Shown: positions 27,480-39,495, numbered from the stretch's first letter. The stretch is 64,000 nt of DNA from Glandiceps talaboti (GCF_964340395.1 NC_135554.1:1372001-1436000); one strand, 5' to 3'. Program-made: numbers and translations. Notes: generated from the sequence alone by a model not told the origin.

Positions 27480-28633
27480 TAAGGGAATCACTAATTATGC
27501 AAATAAGTCATTAAACTAAAAAAACTATCATGGTAACAAGCTTTGTTTTTTTGACAAGCGTGCTTTCTTAGGTTAATGTATGTAAGAGTGCCTGATACTG
27601 CTTAATTACTGAATATCGTTCATTATTCAAAATACTCATTAAAGGTAAAGGTTGTAGCAACAAACTTCATAGGAGAGGTGCGTATTATTATGGTTGATAT
27701 ATGTATCATATTATATGAAATTTGAAGCTTGCAATTTTCAGATACACCCTAGTTACCTAAAATAATTAATTATGCAAATTGTTCATTACAACTGTAAGCT
27801 ATATCAACAAATTTTATAGGATATATCCGCTTTGTTATGGTTAATGTATGTAGTCAATGATATTGAAATTCAAGTATGCATTCTTGTGACATATCCTAAT
27901 TACAGAAAATCATTAATTATACAAATTAATCATTAACATTGTAAGGTACATCAACTAACTTTATAGGACATACACAATTTGTTATTTTTAATGTATGTAC
28001 TGAATTGTATTGAAATTGAAGTATGCAGTCGTAAGATATAGCCTAATTACCAAGAATCATTAATTATGCAAATTATTCATTAACACTGAAAGGTACACCA
28101 ACAAGCTTTACAGGACATATGCGATTGTTAGGGTTAACGTGTGTACTGAATTATATTGGAATTGAAGTATGTTTTCTTAAGATATAGCCTAATTACCGAA
28201 AATCATTAATTATGCAAATTATTCATTAACACTGTACGGTGCATCAACAAACTTGATAGGACATATGTGTTTTCTTATGGTTAACGTATGTACTAAATTA
28301 TGTTGAATTTGAAGTATGTGTTCTTAAGATATAGCCTAATTACCAAAAATAATTAATTATGCAAATTATTCATTAACACTGTAAGATACATCAACGAATT
28401 TTATAGGACAAATGTATGTTGTTATGTTTAACGAATATACTAAATTATATTGAAATTGAAGTATGCAGTCTTATGATATTGCGTAATTAGTTGATTTCAT
28501 TAATATGCAAATTTCTCTAATTAAACATTAACCGATCTGGCTCAAAACCTAATCAGGTCTAGCTATTACCCTAAACATCATATATCCCAAATTTCATTAC
28601 AATTGAGCCAACCGATTTTTAGAAAATGATGAC

Positions 28634-28676
<43 letters not shown>

Positions 28677-28714
28677 TTCCCCTTTTAATACCTCCCGTAC
28701 CCTTACGGGAGGTA
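27480..28714 (+). mobile_element. Dispersed family D element with 146-bp core repeats and terminal hairpin
   Basis: About five tandem units of 146-147 bp (starts near 27752, 27898, 28044, 28191 and 28338) around TCATTAATTATGCAAATTAT and GATATAGCCTAATTACC. A non-repeated 3' part follows (GAGCCAACCGATTTTTAGAA), then (GACA)n at about 28632-28672. The terminus contains a perfect 11-bp stem TACCTCCCGTA/TACGGGAGGTA with loop CCCT at 28689-28714, followed by ACAATAA. No coding capacity. The layout is the same as family A but the sequence is unrelated. The 5' end is approximate. Confidence 0.75.
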
Positions 28715-28802
28715 ACAATAACCTTTCATTTCTAGGCTGAGTCACAGCATTTTCTCACACAACGAATCACATTTATTGACCTAAAAAACTGACTTTAAGT
28801 TG

Positions 28803-28803
<1 letters not shown>

Positions 28804-28839
<36 letters not shown>

Positions 28840-28854
28840 ACACCCACACCCACA

Positions 28855-28898
<44 letters not shown>
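28804..28898 (+). repeat. (CA)n microsatellite
   Basis: CA dinucleotide tract interrupted by a short CCCACA section. A poly-C run follows at about 29100-29110. Otherwise 28715-29204 is unremarkable AT-rich intron. Confidence 0.95.
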
Positions 28899-28900
<2 letters not shown>

Positions 28901-29204
28901 TCCATGCCAGCCTCAGGTATGCTAAAAATGATGTGTCTTTGTTGGGGGAGGTATACACTTATAAACTGTTATCTGACATGCAACTCTTAGGACAGACTAT
29001 TGATAAGTAAGGAAGCAAGCAGAGATTGACAACCTTACACTTCAACTTGTTAACAGTAAAATATCTTGCAAAACAAGTCTCTCTTGAAGACTTAGAGACC
29101 CCCCCCCCCCCAATAATTCTCTATGACTAATAGATGAAATTGTCAATGAGTTTGTATTTATTTGTAATATTTATTTTTAAGTCAGATACTCCATAATATT
29201 TATT

Positions 29205-30136
29205 TCAGTGTGAGTGAAATGAGTTCTTAGTATGACAGTAGTGTGTGTTCATCAGTGTGAGTGAAATGAGTTCTTAGTATGACAGTAGTGTGTGTTCATC
29301 AGTGTGAGTGAAATGAGTTCTTAGTATGACAGTAGTGTGTGTTCATCAGTGTGAGTGAAATGAGTTCTTAGTATGACAGTAGTGTGTGTTCATCGGTGAG
29401 TGAAATCAGTTCTTAGTATGACAGTAGTGTGTGTTCATCAGTGTGAGTGAAATGAGTTCTTAGTATGACAGTAGTGTGTGTTCATCAGTGTGAGTGAAAT
29501 GAGTTCTTAGTATGACAGTAGTGTGTGTTCATCGGTGTGAGTGAAATAAGTTCTTAGTATGACAGTAGTGTGTGTTCATCAGTGTGAGTGAAATGAGTTC
29601 TTAGTATGACAGTAGTGTGTGTTCATCAGTTTTAGTGAAATGAGTTCTTAGTATGACAGTAGTGTGTGTTCATCAGTGTGAGTGAAATGAGTTCTTAGTA
29701 TGACAGTAGTGTGTTTTCATCAGTTTTAGTGAAATGAGTTCTTAGTATGACAGTAGTGTGTGTTCATCGGTGTGAGTGAAATGAGTTCTTAGTATGACAG
29801 TAGTGTGTGTTCATCAGTGTGAGTGAAATGAGTTCTTAGTATGACAGTAGTGTGTGTTCATCGGTGTGAGTGAAATGAGTTCTTAGTATGACAGTAGTGT
29901 GTGTTCATCGGTGTGAGTGAAATGAGTTCTTAGTATGACAGTAGTGTGTGTTCATCAGTGTGAGTGAAATGAGTTCTTAGTATGACAGTAGTGTGTGTTC
30001 ATCGGTGTGAGTGAAATGAGTTCTTAGTATGACAGTAGTGTGTGTTCATCGGTGTGAGTGAAATGAGTTCTTAGTATGACAGTAGTGTGTGTTCATCGGT
30101 GTGAGTGAAATGAGTTCTTAGTATGACAGTAGTGTG
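29205..30136 (+). repeat. 47-bp minisatellite (~20 copies)
   Basis: The unit is built from CAGTGTGAGTGAAATGAGTT, CTTAGTATGACAGTAGTG and TGTGTTCAT. Copies are nearly identical; main variants are CGGTGTGAG, CAGTTTTAG and one short GGTGAGTG. Low divergence implies recent expansion or homogenisation. It lies in the intron between the two exons of the PDZ5-PDZ6 linker. Confidence 0.96.
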
Positions 30137-30293
30137 TTCACGTGTATATGTATGTATATATGCATGCATGGATGCATGCACGCACATACATACGTACGTA
30201 CGTACGTATGTACGTACGTATATACATATGTATGTATGTATGTATGTTTGTATATGTGTACATAATAATATGTATGCACATATGCATGTGTAT

Positions 30294-30350
<57 letters not shown>

Positions 30351-30366
30351 CATCCATCCATCCATC
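30137..30366 (+). repeat. Compound simple repeats
   Basis: ATGT/GTAC-type alternating purine-pyrimidine tracts (to about 30290) are followed by (ATCT)n and (ATCC)n to about 30366. They start where the 47-bp array stops. The tract ends about 110 bp from the splice donor of the long exon. Confidence 0.92.
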
Positions 30367-30478
30367 TATAGTGGATATTCCTGTACCTAATTGTTAGATC
30401 ATATCATATATCAATGTGTATATTGTATCTGCACTAATAATCTTGATATCACAATGTATCATGTATCATATACAATAC

Positions 30479-32053
30479 CTGTAATACAGCTGGAGTGAAT
30501 TCATCAGTTACTTCACTTGGCCTTTCAAACTCTACATCAACATGCACAGCCTCTATTTCATCTTGTCTATCAATGTCTAAGTTGGCCTGCGCACCATACA
30601 CTGTCTGTGTTGTTATAGGGTGTTCAAATTCAACATCAGCATGCAATGGCTCTGCATCCACATCTATGCCCTGTTGATCATCAGACGATGCTGAGAATGA
30701 TGTATGGGATGTGTCTGATGACACTGATGACAATTCTATACTAGCATGCAAGTCATTAGTGTTGCCATGCGGATCAAAGTTAGTGCCAACATGCATTTCA
30801 TTTATAGCCACATCAACATCAAAATTAGAACCAATTTCCTCTCCTGTCACATCCTCTGATTTAGAGGAGGAGGAGGAGGTGGAGGAGATCGAAGCTTGCT
30901 CTACAGTCCCCAAGTCTACACCCTCCTCCCTGCTAGGGTCAGGGATTGGGATCTTTCCAAACAATTTATCTTCTTTGACTCCTTCCATCTCATATTCCTC
31001 ATCTTCAATGACTGAGGTGGTAGATGACCTGCTTGAACAGGAGTCAACATGTCTCACTTGGTCTATCTGTAAAGGAATAGATTCTACCTGTACTGCTTCA
31101 ACATCATGTGTTGTCTCTTTTTCTATAATATCAGCTTTCTTGTCATCAAGTCTCTTTACCTCTATCATGACAGGTGTTGCAGATACAACATCCATATCTT
31201 GTGTTTCACTCTGTCCGGTGGCAATGGCAAAAGCATTCATGGCCATCATAGCATCTCTCCTCATTGCCTCAATACGTTCATCTTCTTCATCCACTTCTTC
31301 TGGATCTGATTCCAGTTTGGGTTCAAGTTCAGGTACAGGTTCAGGTTCTGGAGAGGGCTGGCTGACAGCCTCAATGGGTTTTCCAGTTGCCACAGCAAAA
31401 GCATTCATTGCCATAGCAGCTTCCCTACGTGCAGCTGCTATTTTCCCCTCTTCTTCTTTCTTTTTGTCAGTATCTATAACTTGGGGTGGTGGTGGTGATG
31501 ATTGTGCTGATGGTGGCCTGATTGGCTGTGGTTTGGAAACCTCCACAGATTGTCCAGTAGCAGTAGCGTACATGTTCATGGCCATCATTGCCTCTCGTCT
31601 CATTTTTTCTATTTTCTCTTGCTCTTCAACAGATGGCTTCAGAGTTTCTTGGGTGTCTTCATCTTCTTCATCTTCAAGTTCTTCAGATGATGAGTAGAAC
31701 AACGGTGGGGGTGCTCTAAACATTGGTGCAGAGGTTGGCTCTGGTGGTGGTGGTGGTGGTGGTGGTGGTGTGGGAGTCTTTTCTTGTTCTCCAGTTGCCA
31801 CTGAATATTGATTCATAGCCATCCTAGCTTCTCTTGTCATTATTTCAATGCTCTCTTGCTGTTCTTTATCATCAGGTGATGTCTTTGACACAGTTGGTAG
31901 GCTTGCTTCTCTTCTTTTTGTGTCTAGTTGTTGCTGTTCTTTATCCTGTATCAGGTCAGGTGACATTAATTCAATCACTTCCATGTCTTGGTCTATATCT
32001 TGTACATTCAGTGGAGCAGCAGCAACTCCTAGTTCCCTTAAAGGGGTTGGTAT
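30479..32053 (-). CDS. Patj: Patj/MUPP1-like scaffold: 1575-nt exon for the PDZ5-PDZ6 linker
   Basis: Minus strand, acceptor TTTTTCAG, donor CAG before GTATTG, phase 0 at both ends, 525 codons with no stop. It encodes no PDZ. It contains a 22-residue basic, Met/Ala-rich motif four times (consensus MRREAMMAMNAFAVATGQ), spaced 79, 57 and 56 residues apart. Between the copies are proline runs, acidic runs and a Ser-rich stretch. Near the end is a second weaker repeat, HADVEFEHP and HVDVEFERP. The vertebrate MUPP1/PATJ linker here is long and disordered, but I do not recall this motif there. Its role is unknown; a repeated docking helix is one possibility (inference). The phases and order between PDZ5 and PDZ6 leave little doubt that it belongs to this gene. 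Confidence 0.9.
31208..31849 (-). other. Fourfold REAMMAMN-type protein repeat inside the linker exon
   Basis: Copies lie at 31784-31849, 31547-31612, 31376-31441 and 31208-31273. Invariant or near-invariant features are R-[ED]-A, then A/M-M-A-M-N, an aromatic two residues later, and A-T-G. A degenerate start (KRREASLP) precedes copy 1. The helical middle is amphipathic with the Met/Ala face conserved. Intervening sequence is proline-rich or acidic and unconserved, so selection appears to act on the motif. Confidence 0.88.
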
Positions 32054-32157
32054 CTGAAAAATTTACAATTTACTTTCAGTCAGAATCTAATTGACTTAAT
32101 TTGCAACATTCCTTTGAATCATAAATGTCCAGGCATCAGAAGCTACAGTAGATTATA

Positions 32158-32420
32158 CAAAATAAAAGCGCCAATGGCATTGTAGAACTGTTGAGAGTAA
32201 ACTTTAATTTTCTATTATGATAATGTATTCATGTTCTTGTTCTTCTAGACAATTTTCATACATTTTTTGAAGATTTATTCACATGCCTACCCATCAGTGT
32301 GCTATATCTACAATATACATCATCATTTAACTGTTGCTATGGGTGTGATCTTGTTGCTAGGCATATCTGCTTACATTTTTGGAATGTTTATTCATTTACC
32401 TTCCCTTCACTGGTGTTATA
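32158..32420 (+). mobile_element. Family B fragment, 5' part
   Basis: It begins GCGCCAATGGCATTGTAGAA, the family-B 5' region with a base lost in the TAGCACAACTG motif. It continues through TTGCTAGGCATATCTGC and TTACCTTCCCTTCACTGG, then stops without microsatellite or 3' end. Confidence 0.65.
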
Positions 32421-32549
32421 TTGGCATTACTACTTTTAAAGCCCAAGGTGCAAACAGGCTAGGTGCCTACGCTACGGAAGTGGGTTTGCACATGTGCAAC
32501 AGAAGATGGTTGTTTATCTGGGAGGAGCATTTGCGTTCATGCTCCTGGC

Positions 32550-32735
32550 CGCATCTTTCAGTCGACTGCTGAGGGTACACTCAGCTTGCACCAACCGATT
32601 GGTAATACCGTGTATTATGGGGATAGATCTTTTGCTGTGGAATAAGCTACCGCAAGAACTCCGTTGTGCAAATAATTTGAAGGTTTTTAAGTCTCGTCTA
32701 AAAACTCATCTTTTTTTAGAAAGTTCAATTTGTGC
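32550..32735 (+). pseudogene. Non-LTR retrotransposon ORF2 C-terminal remnant
   Basis: On the plus strand one frame reads YYGDRSFAVE and the next continues LLLWNKLPQELRCANNLK then VFKSRLKTHLF. This is the typical C-terminal tail of CR1/L2-type LINE reverse transcriptase polyproteins (GDRSF, then LWN-LP, then F-LKTHLF). A frameshift lies between the two parts at about 32640, and there is no upstream RT core, so it is a dead 3' fragment. 32841-33254 has nothing recognisable. Confidence 0.7.
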
Positions 32736-33254
32736 AAAACAGCGCTACTCGTATTTTAACATGTTTTTTTTTCATAATTTGATTTTTAGCATTTTTAAAT
32801 TGTACTCTTCATTGTGTCAAACTCAAAGATCTACATAATCGAACGTTACACCGCTTATCCATCTCGATCATGTCATATATTTAACTGAAGTTTATGTACT
32901 ACGTATGCATGTATGTATATGATTTACACTGCCAAGAAAGGAAAGTTGAACTTTGTTCAAATAGCGAAGGCCTGTAATTTTCTTCACATTCCTGCACACC
33001 AGTTTGTTTATGTATGTACATTTAGCACCCTCCTTACGTGTGACATGTTGTAATGTACATGTAGTCGGACCCGGCCCTTCAATATTTGGGATCGTAATTA
33101 GACCTTGCAATCGGCAAATATCTTCTGATATACATGTTAAGCTTTTACAATCACTCAGTTTCTCACTAGTTCCATATTTTATTTGGACTATATATTTGAT
33201 ATTTTAATAGCAAACCCATTCATTTGTAGGTGTATGTCAGATGTATTTTTTACT

Positions 33255-33850
33255 AAAACATGGTATTTGAAAGCGTATTTTATGTTTCCATGAAAGCCAC
33301 TATCCAATTTTAGATAATCTGTCTTACAATGGATAGCACTAGTGCATATATCCCAAAAGTAAGGAATTTTTTTTGTAATTTGAAATTTTACATACATTGT
33401 GTTAATATGGTGATTTAGGTTACCATGGTAACAGATGTTCCTAAAATGACGACTATTTTTTAACTCAGCATAACAAACTACCCAGTGTAGGGTGGTCAAT
33501 AATGCAAATAAACTATCATGTTATAATTAACTTCATCATGTTATTTTCCAGATATGTAGGGTTTAACCAAAATAACATTTTTAGTCTAGTCTATATTTCC
33601 ATGGAAACAGCTCTTATTTTAGGCAATTTGTGATACAACAGATAGCCCCATCTCATACATCTCAAAAACAAGGAATTTTTTTTTACTAATTTATATTTTT
33701 TTCCATGTCTTGTCAAATTTTGGAAAAATGATCCACATTTTATGGTAATGTTGGTTACCATGGCAACGGATGTTAGTAAAATGACCCCCTTTTTTTAACT
33801 AAGCATAAAAAACTACCCCAGGTACAATGGTCAATATTCAAATAAACTTT
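33255..33850 (+). repeat. Imperfect tandem duplication (~330 bp unit, 2 copies)
   Basis: Copy 1 (about 33275-33515) and copy 2 (about 33596-33855) share in order TTTCCATG-AA, a CAATGGATAG/CAACAGATAG segment, AAGGAATTTTTTTT, GGTTACCATGG-AAC, GATGTT and GGTCAATA followed by CAAATAAACT. Divergence is considerable. It is probably the core of another dispersed element with no ends left. Confidence 0.7.
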
Positions 33851-34149
33851 ATTATTATTAAAATCATGATTACTAAATAATATTTAGTTAATTATTTGGT
33901 AAATCCAACCCAGGTAGTTTATCAACATATAAGCACTTGTTCACACATATCAGTCACATGTAGGTCTTGCCTAATCCAAAGAGTGGCTTGTGATTCCTTA
34001 TTATACTTTTTTACAAGTGACAGTGTTTCTGCTATGTTTTTTTTCCAGTATGTACATACAGTCAGGCACCCAGTCTGGTTGAAACACATATTTCTATATA
34101 AAGATCTAAAAAATGATAGCATGAGAATATGTTTTGAGGGACCTGTTCC

Positions 34150-34745
34150 AACACCATCCAAACACTGTTACACAGTGACAATTTGTCATTGCACCATCCA
34201 AACACTGTTACAGTGACAATTTGTCATTGCACCATCCAAACACTGTTACACAGTGACAATTTGTCAGTGCACCATCCAAAGTTACACAGTGACAATTTGT
34301 CATTGCACCATCCAAACAGTTACAGTGACAATTTGTCATTGCACCATCCAAACACTGTTACACAGTGACAATTTGTCATTGCACCATCCAAACAGTTACA
34401 CAGTGACAATTTGTCAATGCACCATCCAAACACTGTTACACAGTGACAATTTGTCATTGCACCATCCAAACACTGTTTATACACAGTGACAATTTGTCAT
34501 TGCACCATCCAAATACTGTTACACAGTGACAATTTGTCATTGAACCATCCAAACACTGTTACACAGTGACAATTTGTCATTGCACCATCCAAACACTGTT
34601 ACACAGTGACAATTTGTCATTGCACCATCCAAACACTGTTAGTGACAATTTGTCATTGCACCATCCAAACACTGTTACACAGTGACAATTTGTAATTACA
34701 CCATCCAAACACTGTTACACAGTGACAACTTCTCATTGCACCATT
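34150..34745 (+). repeat. 40-bp minisatellite (~15 copies)
   Basis: The unit contains CACTGTTACACAGTGACAAT, TTGTCATTGCACCATCCAAA. Each unit carries two overlapping dyads (CACTGT-ACACAGTG and TGACAATTTGTCA), so transcripts of either strand could form hairpins. Some units lack ACACAG or CTG (33-37 bp forms). It lies in the intron before the PDZ5-PDZ6 linker exon. Confidence 0.95.
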
Positions 34746-35155
34746 ATCATTTGTACAAAGTTCTAAATGTACAGATGCACACTAGAGTCGGCATTTGGTC
34801 GATCATTACATCTTTGGATAGATGACAAAATATGTTATCATGGGTAACAGATTACATGTAGGTCGTGTTTTGACAACATTATGAGAAAACTTCAAATTAA
34901 CTTCACAAGTCATGATCGCAGAGGCCGGGACTGTGATTGATGAAGTATCGCACATCCATATTTACGGTACACTACATAGCAAGTGAGATCTCCAGTTTAG
35001 TAGAAATGTCATTGATTTTCCTGATAATTTTCCTTCCATGTTCTTTGACAGTATCGATTACGGCTGTTTTATGATTGATTAAACTTAACTCTGAGTTATT
35101 CCAAATGTGTACAAGTACCACCTGAGCTGTTTCAAAACAAATGCAACAAGTAACT
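34746..35155. other. Unique intron sequence
   Basis: No gene or repeat recognised. Confidence 0.5.
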
Positions 35156-36162
35156 ACAAGTCATTGAGAATGACATAGTCCCCGCTATGATTGGGTTTTA
35201 AGGAATTATCACTACTCTGATCACGCAACAACACTTGTGAACATAAATCAAACAGACTTAGATATGTTGTGTCTGCTTGTTGTACATGCAACATGCCTAC
35301 AACAATAAAGGATGGGTCGGGTATGGGGGATCGTATCATGAAGAAAATGGATATGCACATGTATGTCATAGAACACTGTCCTAATACCAACTTTGAATGA
35401 GATCTGTTCAAACATGTCTGAGGTATGGCTTTGGACATGGAAAATTCGCAAACAAAATGGCTGCCAGGCAGGCATATTGGATCGTATCACGATGAAAATG
35501 GATATGCACATGTATGTCATAGAACACTGTCCTAAAACCAACTTTGAATGAGATCTGTTCAAGCATGTCTGAGTTATGGCTTTGGACATGGAAAATTCGC
35601 AAACAAAATGGCTGCTAGGCGGCCATATTGGCTCGTATCATGACAACAAATGGATATGCACATGTATGTCATAGAACACTGTCCTAAAACCAACTTTGAA
35701 TGAGATCTGTTTAAGCATGTCTGAGTTATGGCTTTGGACATAGAAAAATCGCAAACAAAATGGCTGCCAGGCGGCCATATTGGATCGTATCACAACAACA
35801 ATGAATATGCACATGTATGTCATAAAACACTGTCCTAATACCAACTTTGAATGAGATCTGTTCAAGCATGTCTGAGTTATGGCTTTGGACATGGAAAATT
35901 CGCAAAAAAAATGGCTGCCAGGCGGCCATATTGGATCATATCACGATGAAAATGGATATGCACATGTATGTCATAGAACACTGTCCTAAATCAACTTTGA
36001 ATGAGATCTGTTCAAGCATGTCTGAGTTATGGCTTTGGACATGGAAAATTCACAAACAAAATGGCTGCTAGGCGGCTGCGGACGGACGGACACACGGATG
36101 CACGGACAGACGGAACCCAATCCATAAGTCCCCGTCCCGGACTTTGTCCGGCGGGGACTAAA
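35156..36162 (+). mobile_element. Dispersed family A element, copy 2
   Basis: Full-length in layout: 5' ACAAGTCATTGAGAATGACA, unique 5' arm with GATCACGCAACAACACTTGT, five core units of about 150 bp (35335-36070), a short (GGAC)n tract at about 36076-36090, ACCCAATCCATAAGTCCCC and the 3' hairpin ending GGGGACTAA. The core contains the inverted pair ATGGCTGCCAGGCGGCCAT, which is itself nearly palindromic. Confidence 0.85.
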
Positions 36163-37146
36163 AATGCATATATACGTGGTGGTGAGTACCAAGTCTAGTT
36201 TGGTCTCCACTCTGTCTCCATATGTTTGTCTATGATGTCAGTCGATGTCATTTACATGTCAAGGAGGATTGCCAGATAGTGCCAAAAGATTTGGACATGA
36301 TTTTTGAGAAACTCGGAAAGATTTTGATACAATTTCTCAACTCTGAAATTCAAATAAAACAAATATTTTCTAATGCCTACATGATCCTAGTCTAGTATAT
36401 AGTTCACGTTATGATCACCTCAACAAAATGCACAGAGATTGTATGTAGAGAACAGTCGACAGGTATAGGAACTACACTAGGTACATCAGGTAATCAAAGA
36501 CAAAACTAATTGACAGAAAACTCTTCAATTTGGAGCACAAAAAAGTTGTAGAAGGAAATTATCACTTTGCTAAGGAATGTAGCAACCCAGAACATACCGG
36601 TATATTGGAGGAACATTGTAATGTCATTCTATTTCAGTAACAATGTATCATTTTCAAATACCGTTCACACATGTGAGCTTGCATTTTAGGCAAAATGTCT
36701 AGGGCTAATGGAGTTCGTAAAGACCCTTTTGTTCGCTTGTATTGTTTGATATTTGGCAATTTGCACATTCTTTATTTGCATCATTCACAGTGTCTTATCT
36801 CATGTCCATACTTTGTGTAACTTGTAAGCCAAATTGATAACAGGGCCAAAGGTTTTTACTGGACCAATTTGAATCAAATTTAGACTCAATTCGATCGTAA
36901 ACCTGCTACATTGACTACCAAACTTGTCAACATCAGTTATTTCTACTCAGTTGCAATCACTCTATATTTACAAACAGTATATGAAATATGAAAGCCATGG
37001 AAAAACTCGTTCAGTGCAAAATGGGATGAAGAAATGAGTGCAAAGTCAGTGCTCCTTGCAACAGTCTGAATATCTGGCATATGCATACATTAGCCATAAC
37101 CCCCTTTATATAGGGGACCTCTGCCTTTAAGAGAGTATGTGTTTAC
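36163..37146. other. Unique intron sequence
   Basis: AT-rich intron downstream of the PDZ5 exon on the minus strand. I see no further exon or dispersed repeat. Confidence 0.5.
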
Positions 37147-37383
37147 CTGATCACTGAGTACTGCATTAGGTACTGGTAATGGTTTAGCCACACCAATTCT
37201 GACAGGTCCTTGAGGGGCTCCTTTCAAAGCTTGTACAGCTCTCTCTAAACTACAATTTTCTAGTGTTGTATCGTTGACATAAACCAATCTGTCACCAGGT
37301 ATGAGGCGGCCATCTTCTCCAGCTACTCCAGCTGGTACAAGACTTCTTATAACTATCACAGTTTCAGCTGGATTTGTAGGATC
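37147..37383 (-). CDS. Patj: Patj/MUPP1-like scaffold: main part of PDZ5
   Basis: Minus strand, acceptor TGTACAG, donor CAG before GTAAAC, 79 codons, phase 0 both ends. It reads DPTNPAETVIVIRSLVPAGV, then GEDGRLIPGDRLVYVND, and ends VRIGVAKPLPVP. This is the second strand through the last strand of PDZ5, with the family-typical GDRLV-VN and LE-AV--LK segments. The first strand and GLGF loop are in the upstream exon at 38161. In vertebrates the C-terminal APSG-VRIGVAKPLP stretch is diagnostic of MUPP1 PDZ5. Confidence 0.96.
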
Positions 37384-37392
37384 CTGTACATA

Positions 37393-38130
37393 AAAATAGC
37401 ACCAATGGCAGTGTAGTACAACTAATTACATTATCAATTTATTTGCCTTTACAACTGACTAAGTTTGCAGTCTTAATTCCCCATCTTGCCATAAATAGCT
37501 TATATCATATCAAGACATCAATACCTACTATCAAACCTATTCTCCAAGTATTTATTGAATTCAGCTTTTAGATGAAAACAATTATAAATTTCTGAATGCA
37601 ATTTCCATATCAATGGTGAGGTCATCATGTCATCGATGAAAGTCACCTGGATTAAATATACATACAATGGGTCAGTGAGAGATTAAAGTTCAACTTGAAC
37701 ACTTTTTCAAATAGACATCTATAGAAATAAAACATCCTTATCAAATTTAAGACTATTCCCCCTCAGTACCATTTGCCTGGCCACTCAACACCAATCTGCC
37801 CACAAGTTTTTGAGTTTTTACTTTTTGGCCAAAAGATGCATCATTATAGATGTAATTAATTTGTACATGTATAACAATGACATGGTTATCTCTTCTTGAA
37901 CAACTCTCCATCTAGGCTCTCCTAAACACATCTGCAACAAATTCCAGACCAAGCAGCAATCACAAGTCATTTTTGAATTTCAAATTTTGAGCAAAAACAT
38001 AACAGTTACTAGCATATGAACATTATGATCACCTTGTATTGAACAATTCTTCATCTCATAAAAAAACACATTTCATTAAATTTCAGACCGGCCCATAATC
38101 ACTTTTCTTTTTTTACTGAAAATTACTTTT
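37393..38130 (+). mobile_element. Family B copy, decayed
   Basis: It starts AAAAATAGCACCAATGGCAG, GTAGTACAACT (family-B 5' end with one change). It keeps diverged middle segments (TTTTTGGCCAAAAGATGCAT, CAACAAATTCCAGACC, TTTCATTAAATTTCAGACC), with no microsatellite or 3' terminus. It fills most of the intron between the two PDZ5 exons. Confidence 0.55.
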
Positions 38131-38160
38131 TTAGACTAATCTTTCAAGAATCAGACTCAC

Positions 38161-38538
38161 TTGGTAATCAAGGATACTGAATCCAAGTCCTCTGTCCCCT
38201 TTATTTAATATAATCTCTGTTGGTTCATCACTCCACATTGCAAGACCAGTTGCTGTTTCTAGGGTTCTTGGTGGTTTCATTTCAGTCATAGGTAAGGTCA
38301 TCTCTGAATGTGCCTTGAACATCCCTTCACTTGGAATGGAAGATGCCAGGAGATTTGGTTCACTGCTAGTCAGCTGTGGATGGATTGGTCCTGGGCTGGC
38401 TGGAGGATCTGTATCTATGACATCTGGGAAGATAGGATGTGCATGACGTGCTACAACAATACGTACATGCATTGGTAACTCCTTCAGGATACTTATCACA
38501 TCCACATGATTCAGTCCAAGCAGTTGAGTTCCATTGAC
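38161..38538 (-). CDS. Patj: Patj/MUPP1-like scaffold: end of PDZ4, linker, start of PDZ5
   Basis: Minus strand, acceptor ATATTCAG, donor CAA before GTGAGT, 126 codons, phase 0 both ends. Residues 1-35 (VNGTQLLGLNHVDVISILKE onward) complete PDZ4. A Pro/Ser-rich linker of about 65 residues follows. Residues from about 103 (LAMWSDEPTEIIL) start PDZ5, including the ligand-binding loop GLGFSILDYQ. Introns cutting PDZ domains just before VNG and after LDYQ give the same exon-domain pattern expected of MUPP1/PATJ genes. Confidence 0.96.
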
Positions 38539-39495
38539 CTGAATATAACACAAACATAACATGATATTCTGGGATTAAAGGTTACATACTAGGACTAAAG
38601 GTCAAGTAAGACTAGGTAATATAGTGATGGATAGGTTACCAACTGTTTTTTAAGCTTTATGTAATATTTTTGCCGTTCTTAAAAGTTGAACAAGAATGAC
38701 ACCTTTCTTGTCAACATACTTTGGACTCCCACATGTTAGCATAAATTCATACAAAAACACTCATAATGTTGTGTTCACTTAGTCTTTCTTTCCACTTGAA
38801 CATATTTTCTTTGCTGTAATTTGAAAATGAGTATGGTGACTTAATAATTTCTTTGCATTTTCATATTCAACATGTTAAAAGCCTTCAAACTGCAAAGTTT
38901 CATAAAATTGACAAGACTCTTGATAAGATTTTGTACACATTCAGAAGTTAACTTTTTCTTCTTGTTGTGCTTTCAATTCTTTTGTTAATTTATACTGCCA
39001 TAACAACCATCACAAATATTAACTTACAAATTCTTACATTGATGTTATTGGAAAAATGTTGAAATTAATGAGGAACAAATCATATGAAAATTAGCCCATG
39101 GTTTCTCAACTCCCCCAGATGTCCTCCCCATGACACTGCTAACACATTTTGCACATGCAGAGTCACATTTAAATTATTACAGGTCACACTGCAGATTAGA
39201 GATTTAGACATAGGTTACAATGCAGAAAACTGTGGACAACCGTCTTATTCATACATGTCCATGATATTGTACGTTTGCTATTAAACAGAAAGCCAACATA
39301 TTTTAACTCAATAATTTCATGATTTTTTTAGCAGCTAGGGTGATGATTTGAAAGGCTAACCAACTGACTGAAAGCATCACAATATTTTCATCAAATTAGC
39401 TTTGTATATCATTTGACTTTTCAACCTCTTTTCATGGCAACCAATTATTCTGGTTAATGTTGTCTAGTCTATTATCAATTTGATAAGATTCTTAC
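38539..39495. other. Intron, unique sequence
   Basis: Intron between the two PDZ4 exons, bounded by GTAAGA (39495) and ATATTCAG (38539). AT-rich, with no repeat family or nested frame recognised. Confidence 0.7.

Noticed and set aside
30711-31697. 328-codon plus-strand frame, Ser-rich
   Set aside because: It is the antisense shadow of the acidic and Pro/Ser-rich Patj linker exon, whose minus-strand frame has correct splice sites and phases.
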